From Thalassobius sp047123305 (GTDB lineage: Bacteria > Pseudomonadota > Alphaproteobacteria > Rhodobacterales > Rhodobacteraceae), in the NCBI RefSeq assembly GCF_047123305.1, contig NZ_CP138918.1, forward strand, positions 3,162,001 to 3,226,000: a DNA stretch of 64,000 bases, written 5' to 3'. The position numbers and the translations under genes were made by a program. Under the pieces are notes generated by a model. The model saw nothing but the letters and a program-made list of their open reading frames with translations, was not told the DNA's origin and searched no databases. The stretch's first letter is position 1. Each line of letters starts with the position of its first letter. Shown piece by piece: positions 50,943-60,014 of the stretch.

Positions 50943-52568
50943 GTGGCACGCAGCAGTTTAAGCGGATTTCTTCTGGGCACAGTGGTGGCCTTTGGTGGTG
51001 TTGCGGCGATTTCGGTCACGCAGACGTTGAACGCCCCTGCGCCGGAAGCGGCCAATGTGAACCTGCCTGCGGGCAGCGGATTTGATGGCGCCCGTGAAGA
51101 CCGTGCCGCGGCGCTGCCGGGCAGTGACCCGGTGGACGCCCCTTCTGAGGCAGAGCGGGCCACGCCCCCTGCCGCAGACGACGCATCCGGTATATCCGGC
51201 GTTGACACAGCGCCCGCAGAACAACCCGAAACCGGTGACGCCAGCGCAGCGCTCGCCGCGCCAGAGGTTGCCTCTGAGGATCTGCCAAGTGGCACTGTGA
51301 GCGGCGATGCCAGTCCTCGTGCTGACGCGCCCAGCCTGCCATCCGTCGGTACGGATGCGCCGGTCTCAGCGGTGCCGTCGCGCCCTGTGAACCCAGATGT
51401 TGGTGATGCCCCCGAAATGGCAGCGCTGCCCGACAGTGCGGAGGCCGCGCCCACCGCACCTGCGGTAGAGGCAAATCAACCGGTTGCAGGCACACCGTCG
51501 GCGCCGGTTGCAGATACGCCCGAGGCCGCCCCCGAAGCGGCCACCCCGCTGCCAGAAGCCGAAGTGGGCGCGGTCACTGCCGCGCCGCAGCCCGCGGCGC
51601 CCGGTGCCGCGCCGGATCTGCCTGCGGCCGGGACTGATGACAAACCCGCCATGACCATTGGCCGCCCAGAGATCAGCGACGATCGCGAACCGGCTGTAAT
51701 TGTTGCCATTCCTCAGGAAGAAGCGCCGAAACGTCCGGCCTTGCCGAAAGTGGGTGAAGCCGTTTCCGACACGCCGCGCATTGGCAAGCCCGCGACTCGT
51801 CTGACCGAACGCGAAGATCCTGCGCAGCCCGCTCGCAGTGAGGCGGCTGATGCCGCTGCAGAACCGGTGGGGCCCGTGGCCGAGGATCTGCCACCGCTGC
51901 AAGCCTTTGCAGCGCCCTTCGACAACCCCGACAACAAACCGCTGATGTCGATTGTCCTGTTGGATCGCGGCACCTCCGACATCGGGGTGGAGGCGCTTTC
52001 GGCCTTTCCCTATCCGCTGACCTTCGCGGTTGATGTGACCAGCCCCGAAGCGCTGGCGCGGATGGAGCGTTACCGCAAAGCGGGCTTTGAGGTCATGGCC
52101 CTCACCGACATTCCCGAAGGCGCCACGGGCGGCGATACGGAAACCCTGCTGCGGGCTGGCCTGCGGGAGCTTCCCGAAGTTGTCGCCGTGATGGAAGGCG
52201 ACCAGAACGGGCTGCAATCCGGTAAGGCGATTTCCGATCAGGTGTCGGCGGTATTGCAGGAAACAGGCCACGGCGTGGTCTATTTTGCGCAAGGCCTGAA
52301 CACGGCACAGAAGCTGGCGGTGAAAAATGGCGTTGCGGCGGCGGCTGTGTTCCGGGATTTCGACAGCAAAGGCCAAAGCGCCACGGTGATCCGGCGCTTT
52401 CTTGATGGCGCCGCCTTTAAGGCCCGTCAGCAGCCCGAAGGCGTGGTGATGGTGGGGCGTTTGCAGCCGGAAACCATCTCAGCGCTACTGCTCTGGGGGC
52501 TGCAGGATCGTGCCACCCGTGTGGCCTTGGCGCCGATCTCGGCAGTGCTGAACGCGGCGCAGAACTGA
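50943..52568 (+). CDS. Divergent polysaccharide deacetylase family protein (YibQ-like) with long linker
   Basis: 541 residues in three parts. First comes an N-terminal membrane anchor or signal (about 5-24, LSGFLLGTVVAFGGVAAISV). Next is a very long Ala-Pro-Glu-Asp-rich low-complexity linker (about 30-330). Last is a C-terminal divergent deacetylase domain (about 335-535) with MSIVLLDRGTSDIGVEALSA, YPLTFAVDVTSPEALARME and VVAVMEGDQNGLQSGK. The linker suggests that the domain is carried across the periplasm. It interrupts the trp locus on the opposite strand and is convergent with rluE by two bases. Confidence 0.85.
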   Translation: MARSSLSGFLLGTVVAFGGVAAISVTQTLNAPAPEAANVNLPAGSGFDGAREDRAAALPGSDPVDAPSEAERATPPAADDASGISGVDTAPAEQPETGDASAALAAPEVASEDLPSGTVSGDASPRADAPSLPSVGTDAPVSAVPSRPVNPDVGDAPEMAALPDSAEAAPTAPAVEANQPVAGTPSAPVADTPEAAPEAATPLPEAEVGAVTAAPQPAAPGAAPDLPAAGTDDKPAMTIGRPEISDDREPAVIVAIPQEEAPKRPALPKVGEAVSDTPRIGKPATRLTEREDPAQPARSEAADAAAEPVGPVAEDLPPLQAFAAPFDNPDNKPLMSIVLLDRGTSDIGVEALSAFPYPLTFAVDVTSPEALARMERYRKAGFEVMALTDIPEGATGGDTETLLRAGLRELPEVVAVMEGDQNGLQSGKAISDQVSAVLQETGHGVVYFAQGLNTAQKLAVKNGVAAAAVFRDFDSKGQSATVIRRFLDGAAFKARQQPEGVVMVGRLQPETISALLLWGLQDRATRVALAPISAVLNAAQN

Positions 52569-52570
52569 CT

Positions 52571-53116
52571 TTAGGCGTCGCGCCATTGGCCGGGCTGCAA
52601 CCCGGCCAAATGCCAATCGTCAATCCGCACCCGGATCAACCGCAGGGTGGGGAACCCCACTGCGGCGGTCATCCGGCGCACCTGCCGATTTCGGCCTTCG
52701 GATATGGTCAACTCCAGCCAGCTGTCGGGAATGGACTTGCGCACCCGAATGGGCGGCACACGGTCCCAGACCTCAGGCGCCTCCAACCGGGTGGCTTTGG
52801 CGGGGCGGGTCAGCCCGTCCTTCAACTCCACCCCTTTGCGCAGGCGCGCAAGGGCATCATCTGAAATCTCGCCTTCAACCTGCGCCCAATAGGTTTTGGT
52901 CATCTTGTGTTTCGGATTCGAGATTTTGGCCTGTAGTTTACCATTGTCGGTCAGGACCATCAGGCCTTCGCTGTCGCGGTCCAACCGCCCGGCGGGGTAG
53001 ACCTTGGGCACGTCGATGTAATCGGACAGGGTGGCCCGTTTGCTGCCTTCGGTGCCGCGGTCGGTGAATTGCGACAACACGTCAAAAGGCTTGTTGAACA
53101 GGATCACCCGCGTCAC
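52571..53116 (-). CDS. rluE: rRNA pseudouridine synthase (RluE/RsuA family)
   Basis: 181 residues without an N-terminal S4 domain, as in RluE. Catalytic Asp in YPAGRLDRDSEGLMVLT (about 41-57), with KTYWAQVEGE and LTISEGRNRQVRRMTAAVGF (about 137-156). RluE modifies 23S rRNA position 2457 in E. coli; a related target is likely. It follows trpE on the same strand after 74 bases, which hold an intergenic repeat. Confidence 0.9.
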   Translation of the reverse strand: MTRVILFNKPFDVLSQFTDRGTEGSKRATLSDYIDVPKVYPAGRLDRDSEGLMVLTDNGKLQAKISNPKHKMTKTYWAQVEGEISDDALARLRKGVELKDGLTRPAKATRLEAPEVWDRVPPIRVRKSIPDSWLELTISEGRNRQVRRMTAAVGFPTLRLIRVRIDDWHLAGLQPGQWRDA

Positions 53117-53128
53117 ACCGCGCCCCTC

Positions 53129-53159
53129 TCAATGGTCCAAAAATACTCCCGCCGGAGGC
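53129..53159. repeat. 31-base intergenic repeat, copy 2
   Basis: 27 of 31 identical to the copy at 27110-27140 and, in the core, 19 of 19 (AAATACTCCCGCCGGAGGC). It lies between trpE and rluE. A second small dyad (GGCGCC-like) directly follows. Confidence 0.75.
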
Positions 53160-53190
53160 AGCGCCGTCAGGCGCCCCTCTGACAGAATGG

Positions 53191-54702
53191 TCAGCTGTTG
53201 CCGTCGCGGGTAAAGCGCGCCGCATCGGCAGCGGCACGACGGATCGCGTTGGATTTATGCACGGTTTCCATAAACTCTGCCTCGGGGTCGCTGTCATAAA
53301 CAACACCACCGCCGGCCTGAATATAGAGTTTCTTGTCCTTCACGATGGCGGTGCGTAGGGCGATACACATGTCCATATCACCGCCCGCACTGAAGTAGCC
53401 CAGACCGCCGCCGTAGATACCGCGTTTTTCCGGCTCCAACTCGTCGATGATCTCCATCGCGCGCACTTTCGGCGCACCGGAGACAGTGCCTGCGGGCATA
53501 CCGGCGAAATAGGCATCAACCGCGTCTTTGCCCTCGTCCAGCTCGCCAATCACGTTGGAAACGATGTGCATGACGTGGCTGTAGCGTTCGATGATGAACT
53601 CTTCGGTGGGTTTCACCGTGCCGATTTTGGCGACCCGACCCACGTCATTGCGGCCAAGGTCCAAGAGCATGAGGTGTTCGGCCAGCTCTTTCTTATCGGC
53701 CAGCAGATCAGCCTCCAGCGCCTTGTCTTCCGCCGGTGTTGCGCCACGGGGGCGGGTGCCGGCGATGGGGCGGATGGTGACCTCTTTGTCAAACACCCGC
53801 ACCAGAATTTCGGGGCTGGCGCCAATGACCTGAAAACCGCCGAAGTTGAAGTAGAACATAAACGGCGAAGGGTTGGTACGGCGCAGCGATCGGTAGAGCG
53901 CGAAGGGCGGCAGGGTGAAGTCCTGCGTCCAGCGCTGGCTTGGCACCACCTGGAAGATGTCTCCGGCGCGGATGTAATCCTTGGCCTTTTCTACAGCTTC
54001 CAGATAGGCCTCTTTGGCAAAGTTCGACTGCGGCGGCGCAACCTCTTCGGCGTCACCCAGATCGCGGCTGGCCTTGGGCAGGGCGCGTTCCATGTCGCGC
54101 ACCGCGTCCATCACCCGTTCGGCAGCCTGCGCATAGGCGGCGCGCGCCGACTGGCCATCGTTCACCCAAGCGGGCGACACCACGGTCACGTCACCCTTCA
54201 CCCCGTCCAGAACCGCAACGACCGAGGGCCGCATCATCACCGCATCGGGAACGCCAAGCGGATCAGGGTTCACGTTGGGCAGGTGTTCCACCAGACGGAT
54301 GGTGTCATAGCCGAGATAGCCAAACAGGCCGGCTGCCGCCGAGGGCAGATCCTCGGGCAGGTCGATTTTGCTTTCGCCGATCAGGGCGCGCAGATTGTCC
54401 AGCGGATTGCCGGCCTGATCCTCAAAGGCGTCCGGGTCAAACCGCGCCATGCGGTTGATCTGGCTTTGCTCCCCATGGCACCGCCAGATGGTGTCGGGCT
54501 TCATACCAATGATCGAGTAGCGACCGCGCACTTCGCCACCGGTTACCGATTCCAGCATGAAAGCGTCTTTTTGCGCGCCGGACAGCTTCAGCATCAGCGA
54601 CACAGGTGTGTCGAGATCAGCGGCCAAGCGGGCATAGACCACCTGGTTTTCGCCCGCCTCATAGGCTTTGGCGAAATCGTCGTAGGAGGGGATCAGTTCC
54701 AC
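53191..54702 (-). CDS. trpE: Anthranilate synthase component I
   Basis: Chorismate to anthranilate; 503 residues. Tryptophan-binding LLKLSGAQKDAFMLESVTGG near 37-56, catalytic core IRPIAGTRPRGATPAEDKAL near 311-330, and GMPAGTVSGAPKVRAMEII near 409-427. It is separated from trpG by rluE and yibQ. It starts 19 bases after the ppiD-like gene, so no leader peptide or attenuator fits directly before it. Confidence 0.97.
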   Translation of the reverse strand: MELIPSYDDFAKAYEAGENQVVYARLAADLDTPVSLMLKLSGAQKDAFMLESVTGGEVRGRYSIIGMKPDTIWRCHGEQSQINRMARFDPDAFEDQAGNPLDNLRALIGESKIDLPEDLPSAAAGLFGYLGYDTIRLVEHLPNVNPDPLGVPDAVMMRPSVVAVLDGVKGDVTVVSPAWVNDGQSARAAYAQAAERVMDAVRDMERALPKASRDLGDAEEVAPPQSNFAKEAYLEAVEKAKDYIRAGDIFQVVPSQRWTQDFTLPPFALYRSLRRTNPSPFMFYFNFGGFQVIGASPEILVRVFDKEVTIRPIAGTRPRGATPAEDKALEADLLADKKELAEHLMLLDLGRNDVGRVAKIGTVKPTEEFIIERYSHVMHIVSNVIGELDEGKDAVDAYFAGMPAGTVSGAPKVRAMEIIDELEPEKRGIYGGGLGYFSAGGDMDMCIALRTAIVKDKKLYIQAGGGVVYDSDPEAEFMETVHKSNAIRRAAADAARFTRDGNS

Positions 54703-54721
54703 CGTGTTTTTCCTTCGCGTC

Positions 54722-56560
54722 TTAGCGGAAGTTTGCGTGGACCGCGTTCAAAGCGGTCTGGTCGAGGTAGATGCCTGCCTCGTCCTGAATGGCGCGGGCA
54801 AAGGCAGCGTAGAGGTCTTCGGAGAGACCCGCGTCCCCTTGCTGCGACAACAAGGTGCGGAAGCCCGCAACCTCGGCGTCGCTCTCATCCGGGCCCTTTA
54901 CTGCCGCCAGTTTGACCACAGCCACACCCTCGTTGCCACGGATCACAGTGGCGCCGTTTGCCTCCAGCTCAAACACCGCTTCAAGGAACCCCTGCGGTGC
55001 TTCGGCGATGAAATCGGAACGCAGAATGTCCACCTCTTCACGGGCCGTCAGGCCGAGCGTGGCCAAGTCAGCGCCCTGCACCAGTTGGTTGATCAGCAGC
55101 TCTGCCTGAGCCGCCAGCGCTTTGCTGGTTTCCTCGGACTGCCATGCGGCCTCTACCTCGGCACGGACATCGGACAGCGGGCGCAGCGCGGCGGGCAGGT
55201 CCTCTTCCCAGCGCAGCGCGGCAATGCCGCCGTCATCCAGACGGATCACCTCGGGGTAGTCGCCTTCCTGCACGGCCTGGGCGGCGGCGCGGAAATCAGC
55301 GTAACCTGCAATCGGATCTTCCGAACCGGCGTGCCAGTTGGTCGAGAGCAGTTTCAAGCCGCTTTCGCCTTCCAGCTCTTCCAGCGTGGCGCCACCTGCC
55401 AACAGATCATCCACGGTTTCCGATACACGATCGATCTGACGGCGGGCGGTGTCTGCGGCCAGTTCGGCCTGCAGTTCGGCGCGGGCTTCTTCCAGCGTGG
55501 TTTCCTGACCGGGCAGGATTGCGTTGACACGGAACAGCGCCGGACCCAGCGAGGTTTCAACTGGCCCCACCACCTCGGTCGAGGCGGCCGCGAATACGGC
55601 TTCGCCCGCGGTGCCAAGCGCCGCAGCGGTTACATCGCCCATGTCCACATCCGCCAGATCCAGACCACGGTCTGCCACCAGGGTTTCATAGTCTTTCTCG
55701 CCCGCATCGAGCGCGGCCTTTGCGGCCTCAGCGGTTTCAGCATCGGGGTAGATCAGACGTTCGACCAGGCGGCGTTCTGCGATCACAAACTGGTCGATCC
55801 GTTCGTCGTAGAGGTTTTGGATCAGGGCCGCATCCACGTCGATATCAGCAACCAAATCGTCAGGCGACAGCCACACATAGGTCAGCCGCTTCATTGCGGG
55901 GCTGGTGAACTGAGCGGCATTTGCCTTGTGGAACGCGTCCAGATCCGCGTCTGTTGCGGTGGCGATTGCATCTGCCAGATCGGCGGCAGTCAACAGCGCC
56001 CAGGTGAAATCACGCCGTTCACCCGCAAAGCCGATCAGGGTTTCGGCGTAAGTTGCACCCATCGGGGCCCCGCTGACGACGGCGCCTTGCAGGATGGCCC
56101 GCACGGTTTCGGCGTGCATCTCGGCTTCGAACTCCAGCTCGCTCAGACCGGCCTGTTGCAGGGCAAAACGGTAGCTGTCGCGATCAAATCCGTTTGGACC
56201 CTGGAAGTTGCTGATCGCCATGATCTGCTGGCCCAGGTTTTCATCCCCAATCGACAGGCCCAGATTTGCCGCCTCGTTGTTGAGAGCGGCCTGACCGATC
56301 AGACGTCCCAGAACCGCACGGTCGATGCCAAGGGCAGTGACCTGATCAAACGGCAGCGCCGAGCCGGTCTGCGCTTCAACGGCGCGGATGTCCTGTTGCA
56401 GGGCGCGGGCGTATTGGTTGACGTCGATGTTTTCATCACCGACCGAACCGACGCGGGTCACAGAGCCCGACAGGTTGGTCGCCCCGAACCCGCCGAGGCC
56501 GACGATCAACAGGCCCATCAGGCCCCACATAAAGGTTTTGGATGCTTTACCGCTCGCCAT
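54722..56560 (-). CDS. PpiD-like periplasmic folding factor (SurA/PpiD N-terminal domain, parvulin-type)
   Basis: 612 residues anchored by one N-terminal transmembrane helix (FMWGLMGLLIVGLGGFGAT, about 10-28). Then comes a SurA/PpiD-type helical region (NQYARALQQDIRAVEAQTG and GRLIGQAALNNEAANLGLSI) and a central parvulin-like region that is hard to delimit (FVIAERRLVERLIYPDAETA near 235). It is probably a chaperone for outer-membrane proteins leaving the Sec machinery. It lies just upstream of trpE, likely on one transcript. Confidence 0.88.
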   Translation of the reverse strand: MASGKASKTFMWGLMGLLIVGLGGFGATNLSGSVTRVGSVGDENIDVNQYARALQQDIRAVEAQTGSALPFDQVTALGIDRAVLGRLIGQAALNNEAANLGLSIGDENLGQQIMAISNFQGPNGFDRDSYRFALQQAGLSELEFEAEMHAETVRAILQGAVVSGAPMGATYAETLIGFAGERRDFTWALLTAADLADAIATATDADLDAFHKANAAQFTSPAMKRLTYVWLSPDDLVADIDVDAALIQNLYDERIDQFVIAERRLVERLIYPDAETAEAAKAALDAGEKDYETLVADRGLDLADVDMGDVTAAALGTAGEAVFAAASTEVVGPVETSLGPALFRVNAILPGQETTLEEARAELQAELAADTARRQIDRVSETVDDLLAGGATLEELEGESGLKLLSTNWHAGSEDPIAGYADFRAAAQAVQEGDYPEVIRLDDGGIAALRWEEDLPAALRPLSDVRAEVEAAWQSEETSKALAAQAELLINQLVQGADLATLGLTAREEVDILRSDFIAEAPQGFLEAVFELEANGATVIRGNEGVAVVKLAAVKGPDESDAEVAGFRTLLSQQGDAGLSEDLYAAFARAIQDEAGIYLDQTALNAVHANFR

Positions 56561-56607
56561 GATGTTCCCTTAACGTCCCGGGTTGTTTGAAATCTTGTCG
56601 CGAATGT

Positions 56608-57810
56608 TTAGGCCGAAGCCCCGTCTGGCACAAGGGCCGCAAGACGGGCAAACAGCGTCTTGATGCCGGCCCTGTCGATATTGGCAAAGGCGATCCGCAT
56701 TTGCCGCTGCCCGCTGGGGTCATCCTCGGGCATGAACATGGTGCCGGGCAGGGCCAGAATGGCGGCCTCTTGCACCAGATCCTTGGCCAGCTGATCCGAG
56801 GGTTTGGCAAAGGGATGTTCGACATAGGCGAAATAGGCCCCAACCCCAAGGAGCTTCCAGCCCTGTGCCGCCAGCACGTCAAAGCCTTCCTCAATTGCAG
56901 CCCGCCGGTCGAGGATTTCCAGCCGTTCGCCCGCCAGCCAGTCGCCGAGGTTCTGCATCCCCCAAAGGGCGGCATGTTGCGCCAACTGGTTGGGGCAGAT
57001 GGTGACGGTGTCGATGAACTTCTCCACCTCGGCCAGCCGTTCCGGTGCAGCCAACATGGCCCCCACACGGTGCCCGGTCAGCCGGTAGGCTTTGGAGAAG
57101 GAGTAGAGCTGGATCACCGTGTCCGACCAGTCAGGATCGGTGAACAGATCATGCGGCGCGCCGGAGTCGCTGTGGAAGTCGCGGTAAGTCTCATCGATCA
57201 CTAGCGCCAGCCCGTGTTTGCGGGCCAGATCGCGGAAGGCGGCAATCACGCCTTGCGGGTATTCAACACCACAGGGGTTGTTCGGCGTGACCAATACCAG
57301 CGCCTTGGTGCGCGGAGTGATGAGCGCCTCAGCCTGTTTGGGATCTGGCAACATTCCATCGCCGGTGGCCAGCGGAACGGTTTTTACGCCGGACATGTCG
57401 AGCCACATTTTATGATTGAAATACCAAGGGGTTGGCAGGATAACCTCATCCCCTTCACCACAGAGTGAGATCATCGCCGCGCAGAAGGCCTGATTGCAGC
57501 CGGATGTGATGGCAACCTGATCGGCATGCACTGTTCCGTTGTACGTCTGAGACACCGATTTGGCGACTTCAGTCCGCAAGGCAGGCAGGCCCAGATCGGG
57601 ACCGTAAAGATGGGCCTCTGGCAGGTTCAAAGCTGTCTCGGCAATGGCGCGGCGCAGCCCTTCGGTGGGTGGCTCCACCGGGGCAGCCTGACTGACGTTG
57701 ATCAGCGGTTTGTCTGCGGCAAAAGTTACCCCGGAAATCCAGCGCCGCGCCTCCATCACAGGGGGCGGAAAGGTGGTCAGGGTGCGCGCCCGTGTCAGGG
57801 GGGTGGTCAT
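56608..57810 (-). CDS. Class I/II pyridoxal-phosphate aminotransferase
   Basis: 400 residues, fold type I. Landmarks are PTPWYFNHKMWLDMSG (near 128), VTPNNPCGVEYPQGVI (near 173), DETYRDFH (near 206) and the PLP-lysine in QLYSFSKAYRLTGHRVG (about 235). General aspartate/aromatic/kynurenine-type family; the amino acid substrate cannot be told. It lies between the ppiD-like gene and the gpt terminator. Confidence 0.88.
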   Translation of the reverse strand: MTTPLTRARTLTTFPPPVMEARRWISGVTFAADKPLINVSQAAPVEPPTEGLRRAIAETALNLPEAHLYGPDLGLPALRTEVAKSVSQTYNGTVHADQVAITSGCNQAFCAAMISLCGEGDEVILPTPWYFNHKMWLDMSGVKTVPLATGDGMLPDPKQAEALITPRTKALVLVTPNNPCGVEYPQGVIAAFRDLARKHGLALVIDETYRDFHSDSGAPHDLFTDPDWSDTVIQLYSFSKAYRLTGHRVGAMLAAPERLAEVEKFIDTVTICPNQLAQHAALWGMQNLGDWLAGERLEILDRRAAIEEGFDVLAAQGWKLLGVGAYFAYVEHPFAKPSDQLAKDLVQEAAILALPGTMFMPEDDPSGQRQMRIAFANIDRAGIKTLFARLAALVPDGASA

Positions 57811-57905
57811 AGCTGTCTCCTCCGGTCTTGGCGCGCGAGGATAGGCGGATCAGAGGCGGGGGCAAGGGGATAATGTACCGGTCCCCGCAAAGACCATCGC
57901 AATGG

Positions 57906-57931
57906 AAAAGGCGCCGCAGAGCGACGCCTTT
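57906..57931 (-). terminator. Intrinsic terminator after gpt
   Basis: On the minus strand AAAGGCG and CGCCTTT with an 11-12-base loop followed by T. It lies 25 bases after the xanthine phosphoribosyltransferase stop. Confidence 0.7.
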
Positions 57932-57956
57932 GAGACAGTTCGAAAAGAACCGTGGA

Positions 57957-58475
57957 TCAATCGGTGCCTCGATAGGGCTCGACGTATTGCAGGGCCATGT
58001 CCCAGGGGAAGAAGATCCAGGTGTCCTGGCTCACACCGGTGATGAAAGTGTCGACCATCGGCTCCCCGGCCGGTTTGGCGTAGACGGTGGCAAAATGCGC
58101 TTTGGGGAACATCTGGCGCACCAGTTCCAGCGTTTTGCCGCTGTCGACCAGATCGTCGATGATCAGGATGCCTTCGCCGTCACCCATCAGATCCGCATCG
58201 GGGCTTTTCAGCACCTGTGCTTCCCGCTGTTTGTCCTGCGCACCGCCACCCGAGTAGTAGGATTTCACCGAAATGGTGTCCACGGTGCGGATGTCCAGCT
58301 CGCGGCTGACAATCATTGCCGGGGCCATGCCGCCGCGGGTGATGGCCACAACCGCTTTCCACGCCCCGTTGTTCGGCCCCTTGCCGTCCAGACGCCACGC
58401 CAACGCGCGGCTATCGCGGTGGATTTGGTCCCAGCTGATGTGGAAGCCTTTCTCGTGGGGCAGACGGTCGGTCAT
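57957..58475 (-). CDS. gpt: Xanthine-guanine phosphoribosyltransferase
   Basis: Purine salvage: xanthine or guanine plus PRPP to the nucleotide. 172 residues with the PRPP motif GILIIDDLVDSGKTLELVR (about 99-117) and the family's ALAWRLDGKG and VVAITRGGMAPAMIVSREL early stretches. Start ATG 58475 has GAGG six bases before it; an ATG four codons earlier lacks that. The C-terminal DTWIFFPWDM is a family signature. Confidence 0.93.
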   Translation of the reverse strand: MTDRLPHEKGFHISWDQIHRDSRALAWRLDGKGPNNGAWKAVVAITRGGMAPAMIVSRELDIRTVDTISVKSYYSGGGAQDKQREAQVLKSPDADLMGDGEGILIIDDLVDSGKTLELVRQMFPKAHFATVYAKPAGEPMVDTFITGVSQDTWIFFPWDMALQYVEPYRGTD

Positions 58476-58635
58476 GATGTACCTCATACGGAGTTTGTGG
58501 GCGTCGCTTTGCGGCAGATCACATCCCGCAGCGCCATTGTCGAATTAGTGCACTGCGATAATGCGCCTTGCGGACGGACGCAAGGAAAAGCCACCGAAGT
58601 TTGCCTATATGGTCGGTCGCCCAGAAGTCGGTCGC

Positions 58636-59382
58636 TTAGGGGGGGACAATGTAGCGCCCCTGTTCAACAGACACGACTGGCGGCACAAAAGTTTCCTCAA
58701 ACTGCAGGTAGGCCGGTTGCAATTGCTGCCAGAAACCCTGCCATTGATGCCCCTCGGCCTCCGCCATGCGGGATGCGGTCATCCGAAACGGGAAGGCATG
58801 GACAGGCACCGCAGTTTGGCCGTTGCGCAGGGCCGCTTCGACCAGCAGGTAGATCTCCTCGATCAGCGGATCGGTCATGGCGTAGCACCCGATTGACACA
58901 CAATCGCCATGCACCATCAGGAAACTGCCGGTGCGGCCCTGCGCGTGGTCATAGGTATTGGGAAAACCAAGTTTGAAGGACAGGTGGTAAGCGGAGCGCG
59001 GGTTCAGCGCGGCCAGATCAACCGCGTAGAAGCCTTCCGGTGACTGGCCGTCCCCCTCTTGCAGTTTCGGGCCAAGGGCGCCGGAAAAGGTGCAGATCGG
59101 GTAGGTTTTGTAGCGCTGATACTGATGGCCGTTTTGCACCCAAAGCTCCAGTTCCGCCTCTTCTTTGAAGAGGCGCAGATAGAGCGGTGCTCCGATCTGC
59201 AGGTCCTGTGCGGCAAGGTGTTCTGTCAGCCCCGGCAGAATGCGGGCGCGGATCTCGGAGATATCGGCGCGGAGACCCAAGGGGTTGCTCAGCTCATAAG
59301 GCAGGTGATTGCGGAACCGGTAGCCGGTCGCGAGGGCGGCAAGGGCAATCAGGCAAAGCAGAAATATCCAGATCCGCCGCAT
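58636..59382 (-). CDS. L,D-transpeptidase family protein (YkuD domain)
   Basis: 248 residues: an N-terminal hydrophobic anchor (about 5-22), then a domain with LVLWVQNGHQYQRYKTYPIC-like substrate loop and the YkuD active site MVHGDCVSIGCYAMTD (catalytic Cys in SIGC near residue 165). This resembles the YafK group, which acts on peptidoglycan crosslinks or lipoprotein attachment. ATG 59382 has AGGTGA before it; a GTG three codons earlier is possible. Confidence 0.88.
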   Translation of the reverse strand: MRRIWIFLLCLIALAALATGYRFRNHLPYELSNPLGLRADISEIRARILPGLTEHLAAQDLQIGAPLYLRLFKEEAELELWVQNGHQYQRYKTYPICTFSGALGPKLQEGDGQSPEGFYAVDLAALNPRSAYHLSFKLGFPNTYDHAQGRTGSFLMVHGDCVSIGCYAMTDPLIEEIYLLVEAALRNGQTAVPVHAFPFRMTASRMAEAEGHQWQGFWQQLQPAYLQFEETFVPPVVSVEQGRYIVPP

Positions 59383-59391
59383 ACCCGTCAC

Positions 59392-60000
59392 CTACCGGTT
59401 CAGCATCAACGACAGGCCCAAGGCCCCGATGGCCGCCCCGCAGAGCCGGTCGATCACGGATTTTGCCTTAAGGTACAGCGTCTTAGCCGTCGATGTGGTG
59501 AAGATCAGCGCAAAGCAGGTATAGACCAGCGCCTCAAGGCTGAACACCAGCCCCAGCACCGATGCCTGCGACGAGAAGCTAAGCGGATCGGGGAAGATGG
59601 TGACAAACACAGCCGAGAAATAAAGCGCCGCTTTGGGGTTGGCCAGATTGGTCAACAGCCCCCCGGGCAGGCCCAGCAGCCGTTTGCGTCCATCGGTGTC
59701 CACCGGTCGATCCGCGCCTTGCCAGATCTGCAGGGCCATCCAGATCAGATAAGCGGCGCCAAACAGCTTTAGCGCGGAAAACAGCCAGGGCAGGGCGGTG
59801 AACAGCAGCGACAGGCCGGCAAAAGCAAAGCCCGCCCACAGCGTTGCCCCAAGCGACAGGCCCAGGCCAAAACGCAGCCCCACCCCACGTCCGTGGGCAA
59901 AAGCCTGCTGCATCAGCGCCATGATCGCAGGACTAGGGCTGAGAAGCGCCAGCAATTGCGTTGCCAGTAGCAGCAGGATTTGATCCAGACCAAAGCTCAT
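59392..60000 (-). CDS. LysE/RhtB-family amino acid exporter
   Basis: 202 residues with about six hydrophobic helices and the LysE pattern LLALLSPSPAIMALMQQAFAH, then GRGVGLRFGLGLSLGA (about 18-55), and GGLLTNLANPKAALYFSAVF (about 122-141, the conserved NPK). Exports small metabolites or amino acids; the substrate is unknown. It ends nine bases before the L,D-transpeptidase start, suggesting an operon with it, and starts 14 bases after the fabI end. Confidence 0.9.
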   Translation of the reverse strand: MSFGLDQILLLLATQLLALLSPSPAIMALMQQAFAHGRGVGLRFGLGLSLGATLWAGFAFAGLSLLFTALPWLFSALKLFGAAYLIWMALQIWQGADRPVDTDGRKRLLGLPGGLLTNLANPKAALYFSAVFVTIFPDPLSFSSQASVLGLVFSLEALVYTCFALIFTTSTAKTLYLKAKSVIDRLCGAAIGALGLSLMLNR

Positions 60001-60014
60001 CGACAGGGGTGACC

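Noticed and set aside
54703..54721. trp leader peptide or attenuator before trpE
   Set aside because: Only 19 bases separate trpE from the ppiD-like gene, so no leader peptide with tryptophan codons can fit.
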